Source: Hyphomonadaceae bacterium
GTDB taxonomy: Bacteria > Pseudomonadota > Alphaproteobacteria > Caulobacterales > Hyphomonadaceae
Reading direction: 5' to 3'
Length of the DNA: 64,000 nt
NCBI GenBank assembly: GCA_016714495.1
Contig: JADKDU010000001.1
Location: 558,001 to 622,000 of the forward strand
The position numbers and the translations under genes were made by a program. This document shows, one piece after another, positions 9,045 to 18,589 of this stretch (positions within the stretch are counted from its first letter, which is position 1; every line of letters starts with the position of its first letter). The notes below the pieces were generated by a model. The model was not told where the DNA came from. It worked only from the letters and a program-made list of their open reading frames with translations, and searched no databases.

Positions 9045-10280
9045 CTAGACGCCCAGAGCCCGTTTCAGGACGCTCAACAGTTGCCCGTGATTGGCGCCGC
9101 CATAAGCGGCGTCCAGGGCCGCCTGCCCCATCCGCGCAAGGTCTGCTCGCGCGCTTGCATCCTCCACCAGACGCTCCAAAGCTTCGCGCAGTCCCTCATC
9201 GCCTTCCACGCGGATGAAATGGTCGCCGGGCGTCAGAGGCAATCCCTCGGCCCCGATATCGGTGGTCACAATCGGCGTCGCATATTCGAGGGCGTCGACG
9301 ATCTTGGTCTTGACGCCTGTACCCGTAAGGATCGGCGCGACCAGTACGGCGTCCCCGCTGAGGAAAACGCCGAGGTCGTCGACAAAGCCCAGCGTGGCGA
9401 TATTTTCCAGTTTCAGAGCGGGATTGGCGACGCCAGCCGTCTCAAACCGGTAGGGCGTTGGCGGCGCGGGCATGCGTTGTTTCAGGGACGCCGCCACGCG
9501 ATCCAGAAGCGCTAGCGCTTCCGCATTCGGCGCATAATTCGCGTTGCCGATGAAGACAAAGCGCAGGCTGGCTGCATGATTGCGGGCGGGAGCCGGCCGC
9601 TGTTCGATCACGGGTGGAAAGCCCAGCACCAAGGCGCCCGAGTTTGCCTTGGCCAAGGCGCCCGCTTCTGTCGGCGAGACAAGCAGAATGGCGTCGAACA
9701 GAAGCGCGGCCTTGCGTTCAAGCCGCGCTATCAACGGACGCTCAACGTGCAGCAAGACCCGCGGCAGCGCCCGCGCCAGCATGCGCATCGGTCCGGGAAG
9801 CTTCTTCTCGAACGTGCCGCTGATCGCGCCCTGCTTCCGGTTCTTCAGCATGCGTGCATAGCGGACCGACAGGAGATCATCCATGTCCAGCACCAAACGC
9901 ACACGCGGAAATGCACGCCGAACATGGGCGGCAAGCGGATAGAGCCGCACCATGTCGATGATCACGACGTCAGGCGACAGACGGCGGATTGCTGCATCCA
10001 GTTCGCGACGGGCGGCTCGGGAATTGAACAGCTGGCATTGCAGGGGCGACAGCGGATTGGTGACCACGTTCACCGCCACTTCGAGACTGCCCGGCATAGG
10101 CAGGACGGCCGCCAGCTTGACATGGCCTGGTACAGCAGAGCGGCTTGCTTCGCTGCTGGCGAAGGCGAGCAGGTGCACCTCCCCCACCTCGGCGGCGAGG
10201 CGCAGGGTCTGGTCGATCATGCGCTGACGCCCGACCTGTACCGGCCAAGGCCAACGCCCTGCGACGTAGAGAATTTTCAT
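9045..10280 (-). CDS. Glycosyltransferase, GT4-like
   Basis: A 411-residue protein beginning MKILYVAGRWPWP, a typical GT-B N-terminus. An in-frame start 18 codons upstream lacks support because family homology begins at MKIL. The C-terminal donor-binding half contains FIGNANYAPN, APILTGTGVKTKI, and a variable-helix region with DIGAEGL, as in GT4 enzymes of the TIGR03087-like group. It probably adds a sugar to a cell-surface polysaccharide or lipid; donor and acceptor are unknown. It stands alone, divergent from the GST gene. Confidence 0.85.
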   Translation of the reverse strand: MKILYVAGRWPWPVQVGRQRMIDQTLRLAAEVGEVHLLAFASSEASRSAVPGHVKLAAVLPMPGSLEVAVNVVTNPLSPLQCQLFNSRAARRELDAAIRRLSPDVVIIDMVRLYPLAAHVRRAFPRVRLVLDMDDLLSVRYARMLKNRKQGAISGTFEKKLPGPMRMLARALPRVLLHVERPLIARLERKAALLFDAILLVSPTEAGALAKANSGALVLGFPPVIEQRPAPARNHAASLRFVFIGNANYAPNAEALALLDRVAASLKQRMPAPPTPYRFETAGVANPALKLENIATLGFVDDLGVFLSGDAVLVAPILTGTGVKTKIVDALEYATPIVTTDIGAEGLPLTPGDHFIRVEGDEGLREALERLVEDASARADLARMGQAALDAAYGGANHGQLLSVLKRALGV

Positions 10281-10511
10281 TGCCGAAGCGCCCGGACACA
10301 CGAGTACAGCGGCCTGCTTAGCAAACAGCCGCAAACAAATTGGCCTATCGAGCGGAATTTTTTGCTGCGCCCGGGAAGTCTAAGCAACTTCGTTACCGGC
10401 CTCGACTTTCCCTTTAACCAGGCGCTCGGCGCCTGCCGCCGGGCAAGGAAGTAGTTGATTCAAGCCCCAAGCGCGGCCCGATTGCCTTTCAACGCTTGAA
10501 CGAGACCCCTC

Positions 10512-11126
10512 ATGAAGCTCTACTACATGCCCGGCGCCTGCTCGCTTGCCACACATATTCTGCTGCGCGAGGCCGGTTTGCCGGTTGAGCTTGAGCGTGT
10601 TGGCCGCGACAAGAAGACGGAGCATGGCGAGAATTTTCTTGAAGTGACGCCCAAGGGCTATGTGCCTGCCTTGCGCATGGAAGATGGCGAAATCCTCACC
10701 GAGAACGCTGTCGTTCAGAACTATATCGCCGACCTGAAACCTGCATCGAACCTCGCACCGCCGTATGGCACGAAAGCGCGCCTGCGACAGGACGAACTGG
10801 CGATCTTCATCTCGACAGAGATCCACAAGACCTACAGCCCGATGTTCAACCCCGCGACGCCGGACGAAGCCAAGCAGATCAGCAAGGACAAGCTGGCGAC
10901 ACGCTATGCGATGATCGAAGAGATGCTGTCGGACGGCCGCCCCTATCTGACCGGCGAGAATTTCGCGACTGTTGATGCCTATCTGTTCACGGTCACCCGT
11001 TGGGCAGGTCCGCTGAATTTCGATCTTTTGAAATTCCCGAGGGTGCTGGCGTATCAGGCGCGTGTAGCTGAACGTCCCGCCGTGAAGGCTGCGCTTGAGG
11101 GTGAAGGTCTGTTGAAAGCGAATTGA
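10512..11126 (+). CDS. gst: Glutathione S-transferase, beta class
   Basis: A 204-residue cytosolic GST. The N-terminal thioredoxin-fold domain begins MKLYYMPGACS and has the beta-class cysteine at residue 10. The glutathione-binding loop contains the cis-proline segment GYVPAL, followed by LTENAVVQNYIAD. The all-helical C-terminal domain is complete. Beta-class enzymes detoxify electrophiles and protect against oxidative stress. It stands alone, convergent with the cytochrome P460-like gene. Confidence 0.93.
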   Translation: MKLYYMPGACSLATHILLREAGLPVELERVGRDKKTEHGENFLEVTPKGYVPALRMEDGEILTENAVVQNYIADLKPASNLAPPYGTKARLRQDELAIFISTEIHKTYSPMFNPATPDEAKQISKDKLATRYAMIEEMLSDGRPYLTGENFATVDAYLFTVTRWAGPLNFDLLKFPRVLAYQARVAERPAVKAALEGEGLLKAN

Positions 11127-11183
11127 TCTAGATCGAAGCCAAAGACAAGCCGGCGACCAGACTTTGGCTGGCGGCTTTTCTCG

Positions 11184-11723
11184 CTATTGCGGCGTCGCAG
11201 CCCCCGCATGCGCTTCCCGCAGCGTCGGGTAGTACTGCAGGAACACGGTGTCGGGCTTGCCGGCGTTTTCGTCATGGCAAGAATAGCAGGCCTGACTGCG
11301 CAGGATCGGACTGCCGACCTTCACCGAAGCGCCGAAACCGTAAAACGTCATGTGCCCGCGCCGCCCTTCTCGTCCTTCACATGCAGCGAGCGCCCGACGA
11401 CGGCGCCCTGTGTCTTGCCCCCTGGCCGGCGCATCTTCGGTGACGGGCGTGCGCACTTCAAGCTGAAGCATCGCGCCAACCGGGAACTTCCCGGTCTTCA
11501 CGTAGGTCTCGTAGCTTTCCGGATCGAGGCGCACGGTGTTGAGGGTCGTGCCGTCATCGCCTTCATCGCTGAGAGCGTTGATCGTGCCGATGGTCGGCCA
11601 GCGGCCCATGTTTTCGGGGATTACGATTTTGCCGTCGGCACCATAGCTGGGTCCAGCGAAGGCGGCGGCAGTGAGCGACGCCGCGGCGACGAGGCCAACG
11701 GCAAGGGAGAGAAGGCGTTTCAT
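11184..11723 (-). pseudogene. Cytochrome P460-like protein with two compensating frameshifts
   Basis: The reading frame encodes 179 residues with a Sec signal (ending AAAFA) and a C-terminal c-type heme motif CYSCH followed by DTVFLQYYP, as in cytochrome P460 family proteins. Between about residues 100 and 124 the frame gives an arginine-rich stretch with no family likeness. Reading one base shifted between the C5 run at 11418-11422 and about 11351-11355 restores GRSLHVKDEKGGAGT, which matches the family's conserved HVKD region. So there appears to be one extra base and one missing base about 65 bases apart. The open frame survives but the protein would be altered. The family binds heme via a Lys cross-link and can oxidise nitrogen compounds; the role here is unknown. 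Confidence 0.75.
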
Positions 11724-11893
11724 GTTTTACGTCCCGTATCCGCTTCCCTCTTGAAGGGGGAACTCTTGCTCTGACCCTGCAGACAGTGAGCGGGAAACGT
11801 CGGAAAAACGGAAGATTCCACCCCCCGCCTTTGCGGCCAGAGACACGTCCTTTCGCGCCAAGCAGTGCATCGTCACGCGAAGTGAGGCAGACC

Positions 11894-13009
11894 TCAGCGG
11901 CCTTCCTCAGCCGCATTGGCCTTCACGACCTTGCCTTCGCGTTCCTGCTTGCGGGCGCCAGCCAGAATTCCTTCCATGGCGTAGTTACCCTCGTGACAGG
12001 CGTATTCGTAGGACGGCTCTTTCGAGACGTTGAACGCCATCTCGCCCTTCCATGGTTGCGAATACTGCGTGGGATCTTCGACGGTGAACGCGTAAAGAAT
12101 CTGCGTGTCGTTCCAGCGCGTGAAGCGTTCGGTCAGCATGCCGTCCTTCGAGACATAGCCGCGTTGTCCCGGGTGCACGTTCTTCGTCTGCACCACCAGC
12201 GTGTCGCCCTCATACCAGCCGATCGAGTCCCCCAGCCATTGCTTGATCGCTTCGGGCCGCTTGCGATCCTTGGTGATCGGGACGATGCGCGCGTCGTGGA
12301 CCATTTCGATCAGGATCACCACATGATCCGGCGACTGAACAATCTGGTACGTGTTGTTGTACAGCACGTTGGTCATCACAGGCCCCCCGGTGTTTCCAAA
12401 CCCAATGATGCACCGTTCACCCATCGGCCGCGTTTCCGGATTGTCGTAAGACCCGACACCACCACCCGCATTGCGATTGACTGCGCCCGGGCCCTGCACC
12501 GTGCCTGTGCGCGAGGCGGCGCCTGTCGGCGCGCCAGGTGTGCCCGAGGCTGGGCGCGGCTCGACAGTGGCGGCGTTCTTGCGTGGAATGCGCCCGTCCG
12601 AGGGTTCAACGATCCATGACGACCGGAACTCGCCCCTCACCTGCGCCACATGCTTGCCGGGATCGACCCAGAACGCGTTGTAGCCGCCGCCGGAAAGCAG
12701 GTCGCTGCCATCAAGAAGCGTCTTGTCGTTCGGATCGGCGGGCTTCGCGTCTTCGCGGGTCCGGTTGTTGTAGTAGTCCTCGCCTTCCATCTTCGCGACT
12801 TCGGCCTGCGTCATGACGAGGTTCGGATATGCTGGCGATCGCTGCATGTCGGTGATCGAAGCGTTGGACCAGAAGCCCTGCAGGTCGGGCGCGCCCCAGC
12901 TGGTCTTTGGCGGGGTGTAACCCGGCGCCGACTGCGCGCTGGCTGCGCCGACGCATGCTGCGGCGATGGATGCGCACAGCGCGACCTGCAACCTTATCGG
13001 AAGCTTCAT
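11894..13009 (-). CDS. Exported protein of the GxPDLxGxW/YACHEGN family, isolated copy
   Basis: A 371-residue protein with a signal peptide (MKLPIRLQVALC...ASAQ). It is a divergent relative of the six tandem genes at 16.2-23.3 kb. Shared landmarks in order: APDLQGFWSNAS near the mature N-terminus, GERCIIGF, YNNTYQIVQ, HDARIVPI, WLGDSIGWYEGDTLVV, ERFTR and YEYACHEGNY near the C-terminus. It differs by a Pro/Gly/Ala-rich insertion in the middle, around residues 160-200. The start at 13009 is chosen because the signal peptide begins there; the frame runs further upstream without coding character. The family is widespread but I know of no established function. It is divergent from the methylsuccinyl-CoA dehydrogenase gene. 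Confidence 0.85.
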   Translation of the reverse strand: MKLPIRLQVALCASIAAACVGAASAQSAPGYTPPKTSWGAPDLQGFWSNASITDMQRSPAYPNLVMTQAEVAKMEGEDYYNNRTREDAKPADPNDKTLLDGSDLLSGGGYNAFWVDPGKHVAQVRGEFRSSWIVEPSDGRIPRKNAATVEPRPASGTPGAPTGAASRTGTVQGPGAVNRNAGGGVGSYDNPETRPMGERCIIGFGNTGGPVMTNVLYNNTYQIVQSPDHVVILIEMVHDARIVPITKDRKRPEAIKQWLGDSIGWYEGDTLVVQTKNVHPGQRGYVSKDGMLTERFTRWNDTQILYAFTVEDPTQYSQPWKGEMAFNVSKEPSYEYACHEGNYAMEGILAGARKQEREGKVVKANAAEEGR

Positions 13010-13186
13010 GGCGATCTCCTCGAGCGTGGGGTGCGCGGTTCGTTGCCGCAGCGCCTCCCAATTGCGGTTTTGACGGAGGCCAAGGCGGCAGGCAAGGCGG
13101 CGGGGCCCGGCGCAACCGGCCAACTTGGTATTTGCTGCACCGCCGCAATAAGCTAGTGGATCGTCTCGAAACGGGAGAATGGGCGG

Positions 13187-14872
13187 ATGGCGGACGGCGT
13201 CGTGATTGCGGATCTCAGGGCGGTGATTCGCCAGGCTGCCTCTGATGCGGAAGGCTATTTTCTCGCTCTCCGCCAGTCGGTCGCCGCCCAGATCGCACCC
13301 GGGGGCAAGGTCGACCGCAAGAAGATCGATGAAGAGCAGCGCGCCACTCACGGCCTCGCCTGGGTGCTGACCTATGTCGAGACGCTGAAGGAAACCGCCA
13401 ACTGGGCCGACCGCATCACGGACGAAGGCAAGTTCGGCGAGATCGAACAGCTGCTGACCCAGATCCTGTTCGGCGAATACCTTTACCAGCTCGGCGGCGG
13501 CCTCCCCATGACCCAGTTGGAAATCGTGCGCCCGAGCGACATGACCGCAGATCCGACCGTGATCCAGAGGCTGGGCACGCCCGCGATCCTAACTCTGATC
13601 TCGAAAGGCAACACGTCGGCCGCGCGCATGGCGGCCGCGAAAACCATCCGCGCCTTCCTCGAAAGCCAGAGGGCTACGGTCGAATACACCGGCCTCGAAG
13701 AAACCTTTGAACAGATCCGCGACCAGTTCCGCGAGTTTGGCAAGGAAGTCGTCGAGCCTTACGCCCACCAGTGGCACATGGACGACGTGCTGATCCCGGA
13801 CGCCGTCGTGAAGCAGATGGGCGAAATGGGCGTGTTCGGCCTCACCATCCCGGAAGAGTTCGGCGGCCTCGGCCTCGGCAAGACGGCGATGTGCGTCGTC
13901 TCGGAAGAACTCTCTCGCGCCTATATTGGCGTCGGTTCGCTCGGCACGCGTTCCGAGATCGCGGCCGAACTACTGCTCAATGGCGGCACGCGCGCGCAGC
14001 AGGAGAAATACCTCCCCGGCATCGCCTCCGGCGAAATCCTTCCCACCGCCGTCTTCACCGAACCGAACACAGGCTCCGACCTTGGCAGCTTGCGCACGCG
14101 CGCGACGAAGGACGGCGTCAACTGGAAGATCACCGGCAACAAGACCTGGATCACCCACGCCGCGCGCGCCGACATGATGACGGTGCTCGCCCGCTCGATC
14201 CCGGACACCAATAATTTCTCAGGCCTCTCCATGTTCATCTGCGAGAAGCCGCGCGGCACGGATGCGGAGCCCTTCCCCGCCAAGGGCATGACCGGCGGCG
14301 AGATCGAAGTGCTCGGCTATCGCGGCATGAAGGAATACGAGCTCGGCTTCGACGGCTTCGAAGTGCCGGTTGAGAACCTGCTCGGCGAAGTCGAAGGCCT
14401 AGGCTTGAAGCACCTCATGGCGACCTTCGAAGGCGCGCGCATCCAGACCGCCGCGCGCGCCATCGGCGTCGCCCAATGCGCTTTCGAACTCGGTCTCAAG
14501 TATTCGCTCGAGCGAACGCAGTTCGGCCGCCAGATCTTCGATTTCCCGCGTACCTCGGACAAGCTGGTGATGATGGCCGCCGAACTCGTCGGCGTGCGCC
14601 AGCTCACCTATTTCTCGGCGCGCCAGAAGGATGCCGGCAAGCGCTGCGACCTCGAAGCCGGCCTTGCGAAGATGCTGGCCGCCCGCATCGCCTGGAGCGC
14701 GGCGGACAATGCGCTGCAGGTACATGGCGGCAACGGCTTCGCGCTCGAATATCCGGTCAGCCGTGTCCTGTGCGACGCCCGCATCCTCAACATCTTCGAG
14801 GGCGCCGGCGAGGTTCAGGCCATGGTCATCGCCCGCCGGACGATCGACGAGTTTATTGGCGCGAAGAACTAG
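13187..14872 (+). CDS. mcd: Probable (2S)-methylsuccinyl-CoA dehydrogenase
   Basis: An acyl-CoA dehydrogenase of 561 residues. Residues from about 165 on form the standard fold, including FTEPNTGSD, WITHAARAD, RTQFGRQI and QVHGGNGF near the flavin site. The first ~165 residues are an extra helical domain, which is characteristic of methylsuccinyl-CoA dehydrogenase in the ethylmalonyl-CoA pathway; the enzyme converts methylsuccinyl-CoA to mesaconyl-CoA. The presence of ethylmalonyl-CoA mutase in this window supports that call. Electrons would go to EtfAB. The main alternative is an acyl-CoA dehydrogenase of other specificity with a similar extension. Confidence 0.82.
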   Translation: MADGVVIADLRAVIRQAASDAEGYFLALRQSVAAQIAPGGKVDRKKIDEEQRATHGLAWVLTYVETLKETANWADRITDEGKFGEIEQLLTQILFGEYLYQLGGGLPMTQLEIVRPSDMTADPTVIQRLGTPAILTLISKGNTSAARMAAAKTIRAFLESQRATVEYTGLEETFEQIRDQFREFGKEVVEPYAHQWHMDDVLIPDAVVKQMGEMGVFGLTIPEEFGGLGLGKTAMCVVSEELSRAYIGVGSLGTRSEIAAELLLNGGTRAQQEKYLPGIASGEILPTAVFTEPNTGSDLGSLRTRATKDGVNWKITGNKTWITHAARADMMTVLARSIPDTNNFSGLSMFICEKPRGTDAEPFPAKGMTGGEIEVLGYRGMKEYELGFDGFEVPVENLLGEVEGLGLKHLMATFEGARIQTAARAIGVAQCAFELGLKYSLERTQFGRQIFDFPRTSDKLVMMAAELVGVRQLTYFSARQKDAGKRCDLEAGLAKMLAARIAWSAADNALQVHGGNGFALEYPVSRVLCDARILNIFEGAGEVQAMVIARRTIDEFIGAKN

Positions 14873-14922
14873 GCGATCCTCGCCGGCCGCCCTACCTTTG
14901 TTATGAAAGGAGGAGCGCCGCC

Positions 14923-15189
14923 ATGGCCGAATCCGTCCGCGTTGATCAACCCGTGTTCCTGCACGATGGCGAGGTCGCCTTCGGGGCGGTGCGCGAGGTG
15001 CACAAGCACGAGCTCAGAATCTACATCGAGAACGCCGGCGAATTCACCGTGCCTACAAGCGCAGTGCATGAAGTGCATTTCGACAAGGTGATCCTCGACG
15101 GCCGCAAGCTGGACGAGAAGCTCCGCGCCGCGATCGGTCGCGCGCATGCAGCCGAGGACGACGAGGATCACGAGCCCGTCGACGAATAG
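14923..15189 (+). CDS. Small beta-rich hypothetical protein
   Basis: An 88-residue protein starting at an ATG with AGGAGG a few bases upstream, 50 bases after the mcd stop. The sequence (FLHDGEVAFGAVREV, ELRIYIENAGEF) suggests a compact beta-barrel like a PRC-barrel domain, ending in an acidic tail (EDDEDHEPVDE). Probably cytosolic. I do not recognise a named family; co-transcription with mcd is likely from spacing. Confidence 0.7.
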   Translation: MAESVRVDQPVFLHDGEVAFGAVREVHKHELRIYIENAGEFTVPTSAVHEVHFDKVILDGRKLDEKLRAAIGRAHAAEDDEDHEPVDE

Positions 15190-15212
15190 CCGCTGCTTTT
15201 AGGGAAAGCCTC

Positions 15213-15917
15213 TTAGCTCGCAGGCGTCGCGATCTTTGGGTCTTTCTTGTGCGCGACGGGCACGCCGGTCGCGGCGGTCGCGACGACATCCTTGCGATCG
15301 GGATCGGGAATGGCGTGCTTCTGCATCAGGCGCGTGAGGAACCAGGCATAGAGCCCGCTCGCCGGCATGATCAGCGCGACCTTGAACAGGATCCAGACGT
15401 TGACCCCGTCCATCGTGAAGCCAAACAGGTTATAAATTTGGCCCGGCGCATAGACGAGCCGAACCAGCTCGTTCAGTACGGCCGTCACCACGAAGAACCA
15501 GGCGAAGCTCCAAGTGAATTGGTCCCAGCCCTTTTGCGTGTAATGGAACGTCTTCTCAAGGATGTATTTGAAGAAGTTCTTCTTGAACATCAGCCCCGCG
15601 AACAGGAACAGCGCGAAGCCAGCGTTGAAGATCGTGACCTTGATCTGCACCCACATCGGGTTGTGCGTGACCAGCGTCAGGATGCCGAAGATCACTGTAA
15701 CACTCGATGCAATCAGCGGAAAGATCGGCAGGCGCTTCAACACGACGAGCATCGCAATGACAGCAATCACCGTCGTGACAATCAGCGCCCAAGTGCCATC
15801 CTCGACATTGCCCGTGATCGCGTTGACGACGAACAACGCCACTAGCGGCCCGAATTCGGACGCGATGTTCACGGTCTGCTCGGCATTGAACGGATAAATC
15901 CGTTTGACCCAGCTCAT
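15213..15917 (-). CDS. yciB: YciB-family inner membrane (septation) protein
   Basis: A 234-residue polytopic membrane protein. It matches the YciB/intracellular septation protein A family: EFGPLVALFVVN at the N-terminus, about five hydrophobic segments, and WDQFTWSFAWFF and NELV in the middle. The family is linked to envelope synthesis and division. The start at 15917 (MSWVKRIYPF) is preferred over an ATG 19 codons upstream because the extension lacks membrane or family character. The C-terminus is a short charged tail. Confidence 0.88.
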   Translation of the reverse strand: MSWVKRIYPFNAEQTVNIASEFGPLVALFVVNAITGNVEDGTWALIVTTVIAVIAMLVVLKRLPIFPLIASSVTVIFGILTLVTHNPMWVQIKVTIFNAGFALFLFAGLMFKKNFFKYILEKTFHYTQKGWDQFTWSFAWFFVVTAVLNELVRLVYAPGQIYNLFGFTMDGVNVWILFKVALIMPASGLYAWFLTRLMQKHAIPDPDRKDVVATAATGVPVAHKKDPKIATPAS

Positions 15918-16140
15918 TGGGCGAATTCCCTGTCCCACGTCCCTCAAGGCATCTGAGTGACGCCACGTCCTCATTCAAGTCCTATAGAGCGCTCTACAGC
16001 GCGTAAATACCGCCAGATCAAATGCTTGCAGCTGAGCTTCCGGCGCCGCTGCGCGATCTGGAATCACGTCCGCGCGAGCGTTTCCGGCCATCGGCCTGGA
16101 GCAGGATGCCGCAGGATTGGGCAAAAGGCAGCCTGAATGA

Positions 16141-16172
16141 AAACAGCCCCGCTGCCGATCCGGATGCGGGGC
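16141..16172 (-). terminator. Intrinsic terminator after the exported-protein array
   Basis: On the minus strand, GCCCCGC pairs with GCGGGGC around a 13-base loop, followed by TGTTTTC. It lies 25 bases after the stop of the last array gene and would end transcription of the array. Confidence 0.7.
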
Positions 16173-16196
16173 CGCCCTCACTTAACGTTGGCGAGT

Positions 16197-17267
16197 TTAC
16201 TGGCCGCCCTTCGCTTTCGTCGGCTTGGCCTTCACAGCAGCAGCCTGACGTTCCTTCTCGCGCGCGCCGGCGAGGATGCCCTGGATGCCGTAGTTGCCTT
16301 CGTGGCAGGCATACTCGTACAGCCCGTTCGACGGATAGAAGGCGTATTCGGTCCTCCACACCTGCGTGTAGTTTGCAGGATCGTTCACGCTGAACTCGTA
16401 GAAGATGTCCTTGTCGCTCGTGCGCGTGAAACGCTCGGTGACGACGCCCTTCTCCGACAATGCAAACGAGTGGTTCTCGGCCTGCATCTGGTTGACGTTG
16501 GTGGTCTCCATCACGAACGTGTCGCCTTCCCACCAGCCGACCGTATCACCCATCCAGGGCTTGATCGCCGCAGGCTTGTGACCGGCGCGGGCTTTCTCGG
16601 CGTTCGCAAAGATCGGCACGATGCGCGCGTCATGGACCTGCTCGACCAGGATCATCATGTAGCCGGGTGTCACGACCATTTCGTAGTTATTATTGTACAG
16701 GCCGCTCATCATGCCGGGACCGGCCGTACCACTGAAGACAAGGCAACGTTCGCCAAGCGTCGTGGCCTCCGGGCCTTCATAGGCTGCGTTGCCCGTTGCA
16801 TAGCGTTCGAAGTTCTGCGCGCGTTTCTTCGCCTGCGAAGCTGAGTCCTTGTACGGCAGCTGGCCATCAGCAGGCTCAACGAGGCCCGACGTCCGCCACT
16901 CGCCCTTCACAAAGGCCAGGGTGTTGCCGGGCTGGGTCCAGAAGCTGTCATAGCCTTTGATGCCGAAGTCCTTGCCGCCTTTGGGCGGCGCGCCCTTGGT
17001 CGGGTCAGAATAGGTCGCGCCCCTGAACTCCGGATCGTCCGCAGCAATGCCGGCGACGGCCGTGCCCTTGGCAATTTTTACGGCTTCCATCTCGCTGACA
17101 ACAAGCGTCTTGTTAGCAGGCGCGCGCTGCAGCGGCGTCAGCGACGCATGCGTCCAGATTCCTGTCAGGTCTGGCTTTCCATCAGCTGTCCGCGGCACCT
17201 GAGCCAGCGCCGGCGCGGCCATGATCGCGATCGCAAGCGCAGCCAGCGCTGGTTTCAACATTCTCAT
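16197..17267 (-). CDS. Exported array protein, copy 6 (YACHEGN family)
   Basis: A 356-residue exported protein of uncharacterised function, last in the tandem array. The start at 17267 gives MRMLKPALAAL...ALAQ, the signal peptide shared by all six copies. Landmarks: GKPDLTGIWTHAS just after cleavage, KGAPPKGGKDFG, GERCLVF, YNNNYEM, HDARIVPIF, GDTVGWWEGDTFVMET, TERFTRTSD and YEYACHEGNYG. It shares the ADDPEF insert with copy 1 but not with the middle copies. Only 39 bases separate it from the preceding copy, so the two are probably one transcript. The C-terminal tail is Lys/Ala-rich (VKAKPTKAKGGQ). Confidence 0.88.
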   Translation of the reverse strand: MRMLKPALAALAIAIMAAPALAQVPRTADGKPDLTGIWTHASLTPLQRAPANKTLVVSEMEAVKIAKGTAVAGIAADDPEFRGATYSDPTKGAPPKGGKDFGIKGYDSFWTQPGNTLAFVKGEWRTSGLVEPADGQLPYKDSASQAKKRAQNFERYATGNAAYEGPEATTLGERCLVFSGTAGPGMMSGLYNNNYEMVVTPGYMMILVEQVHDARIVPIFANAEKARAGHKPAAIKPWMGDTVGWWEGDTFVMETTNVNQMQAENHSFALSEKGVVTERFTRTSDKDIFYEFSVNDPANYTQVWRTEYAFYPSNGLYEYACHEGNYGIQGILAGAREKERQAAAVKAKPTKAKGGQ

Positions 17268-17306
17268 ACTATTCTCCTCTTGCGGCGCTTTCACGCCGAC
17301 CCTTTC

Positions 17307-18377
17307 CTATTGTCCGCCCTTGGCCTTCGTCGGCTTGGCCTTTACGGCCACAGCCTGACGTTCTTTCTCGCGCGCGCCGGCGAGGATGCCGTGCATGCCG
17401 TAATTGCCTTCGTGGCAGGCGTATTCGTAGAGGCCAGGCGATGGATAGAAGCTCAGCTCGGCTTTCCACGGCTGTGTATAGAGCTCAGGATCGCTCACGC
17501 TGAACTCGTAGAAGATGTCCTTCTCGCTGGTGCGCGTGAAGCGCTCGGTGATGATGGCCTTGTGCGTGATCGGGAACGATTGCTGAGCCGCAGCCTGAAT
17601 CGGATTGACGTTGATCGACTCCATCACGAACGTGTTGCCTTCCCACCAGCCGACGCTATCGCCGAACCAGGGCTGGATCGCCGACGGCTTGTGGCTGGCG
17701 CGCGCCTTCTCGGCGCTGGCGAAGATCGGGATGATGCGCGCATCGTGCGCCATCTCGGCGAGGATCATCATGTGATCCGGCGTCTGCACGAAACGATAGT
17801 TGCTGTTGTACAGGCCGCTGAGCATGCCCGGCCCAGCCGCGTTGGCGAAGCCGATCAGGCAACGCTCGGCAATGTTGGTCGCCTCAGGGCCTTCATAGGC
17901 TGCATTGCCCGTCTCGTAGCGCTCGCGATTGGCCAAGCGCTTTTTGGTCTGGTCGGCTGGATCGACAAACGGAAGCTGGCCGTTGGCAGGCTCGACCACA
18001 TAGGAGGTCCGCCACTCGCCCTTCACCAGGGCGAGCCTGGCGCCCGGATCCATCCAGAAAGAATCGTAGCCCTGAACGCCAAAGTCCTTAGCGCCCTTGG
18101 GCGGGGCGCCCTTATTCGGGTCGGAGTAGGTCGCGCCCTTGAAGCCCTCTTCTGTGACGCCCGCCATCGGGACGGCCGCGGCGATGCGCTTGGCCTCTTC
18201 CTCGTTGACGACCAGTGTCTTGTTGGCCGGCGCGCGCATCAGCGGCGTCAGCGAAGCGTGCGTCCAGAAGCCGGTCAGATCGGGCTTCCCATCAGCCGCC
18301 TTCGGAACTTGCGCCATGGCGGGCGACGCCATGATCGCCATAGCAATAACGGCCAGTGCCGGCTTCAGCATCCGCAT
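17307..18377 (-). CDS. Exported array protein, copy 5
   Basis: A 356-residue paralogue with a near-identical layout: signal peptide from MRMLKPAL, then GKPDLTGFWTHAS, VTEEGFKGATYSDP, ERCLIGFANAAGPGM, YNSNYRFVQTP, HDARIIPIF, GDSVGWWEGNTFVMES, ERFTRTSE and YEYACHEGNYG. It has WWEGN where most siblings have WWEGD. It is closest by eye to copy 4. The start at 18377 is chosen because the signal peptide begins there; the 39 codons before it are the duplicated leader and not coding. Function unknown. Confidence 0.88.
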   Translation of the reverse strand: MRMLKPALAVIAMAIMASPAMAQVPKAADGKPDLTGFWTHASLTPLMRAPANKTLVVNEEEAKRIAAAVPMAGVTEEGFKGATYSDPNKGAPPKGAKDFGVQGYDSFWMDPGARLALVKGEWRTSYVVEPANGQLPFVDPADQTKKRLANRERYETGNAAYEGPEATNIAERCLIGFANAAGPGMLSGLYNSNYRFVQTPDHMMILAEMAHDARIIPIFASAEKARASHKPSAIQPWFGDSVGWWEGNTFVMESINVNPIQAAAQQSFPITHKAIITERFTRTSEKDIFYEFSVSDPELYTQPWKAELSFYPSPGLYEYACHEGNYGMHGILAGAREKERQAVAVKAKPTKAKGGQ

Positions 18378-18450
18378 ACTACATCCTCCATTTGGGTGTC
18401 GCACCGGCATAGCGGGGCGCTCGCTGTTTACGTAGTGTAACCCGAAATCG
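18378..18450 (-). promoter_or_regulatory. Duplicated leader of array copy 5 (diverged)
   Basis: This is the upstream region of copy 5, recognisably related to the leaders of copies 2-4. It shares the block TTTCGGGTTA and an imperfect dyad at 18426-18441 (GTTACAC...GTAAAC on the gene's strand), 49-64 bases before the start. The ribosome site is GGAGG. It is the most diverged of the four. Confidence 0.5.
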
Positions 18451-18553
18451 CGCGAACACAAAAGGATCGCCGCACGCACAGCGCCCGTTCTCACTCTTCA
18501 CACACGGGTTCGTGACTTCGGAGTCCCCCCTTGGGATCGCTCCCGAAGCAGAG

Positions 18554-18589
18554 AAAAGCCCAGTATCTGCGGCCGCACAGATCCGGCTT
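18554..18589 (-). terminator. Terminator overlapping the stop of array copy 4
   Basis: On the minus strand an interrupted stem (AAGCC with GGCTT, then ATCTG with CAGAT) is followed by TTTTCT. It overlaps the stop codon of copy 4 and suggests that copy 5 is transcribed from its own leader. Confidence 0.55.
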
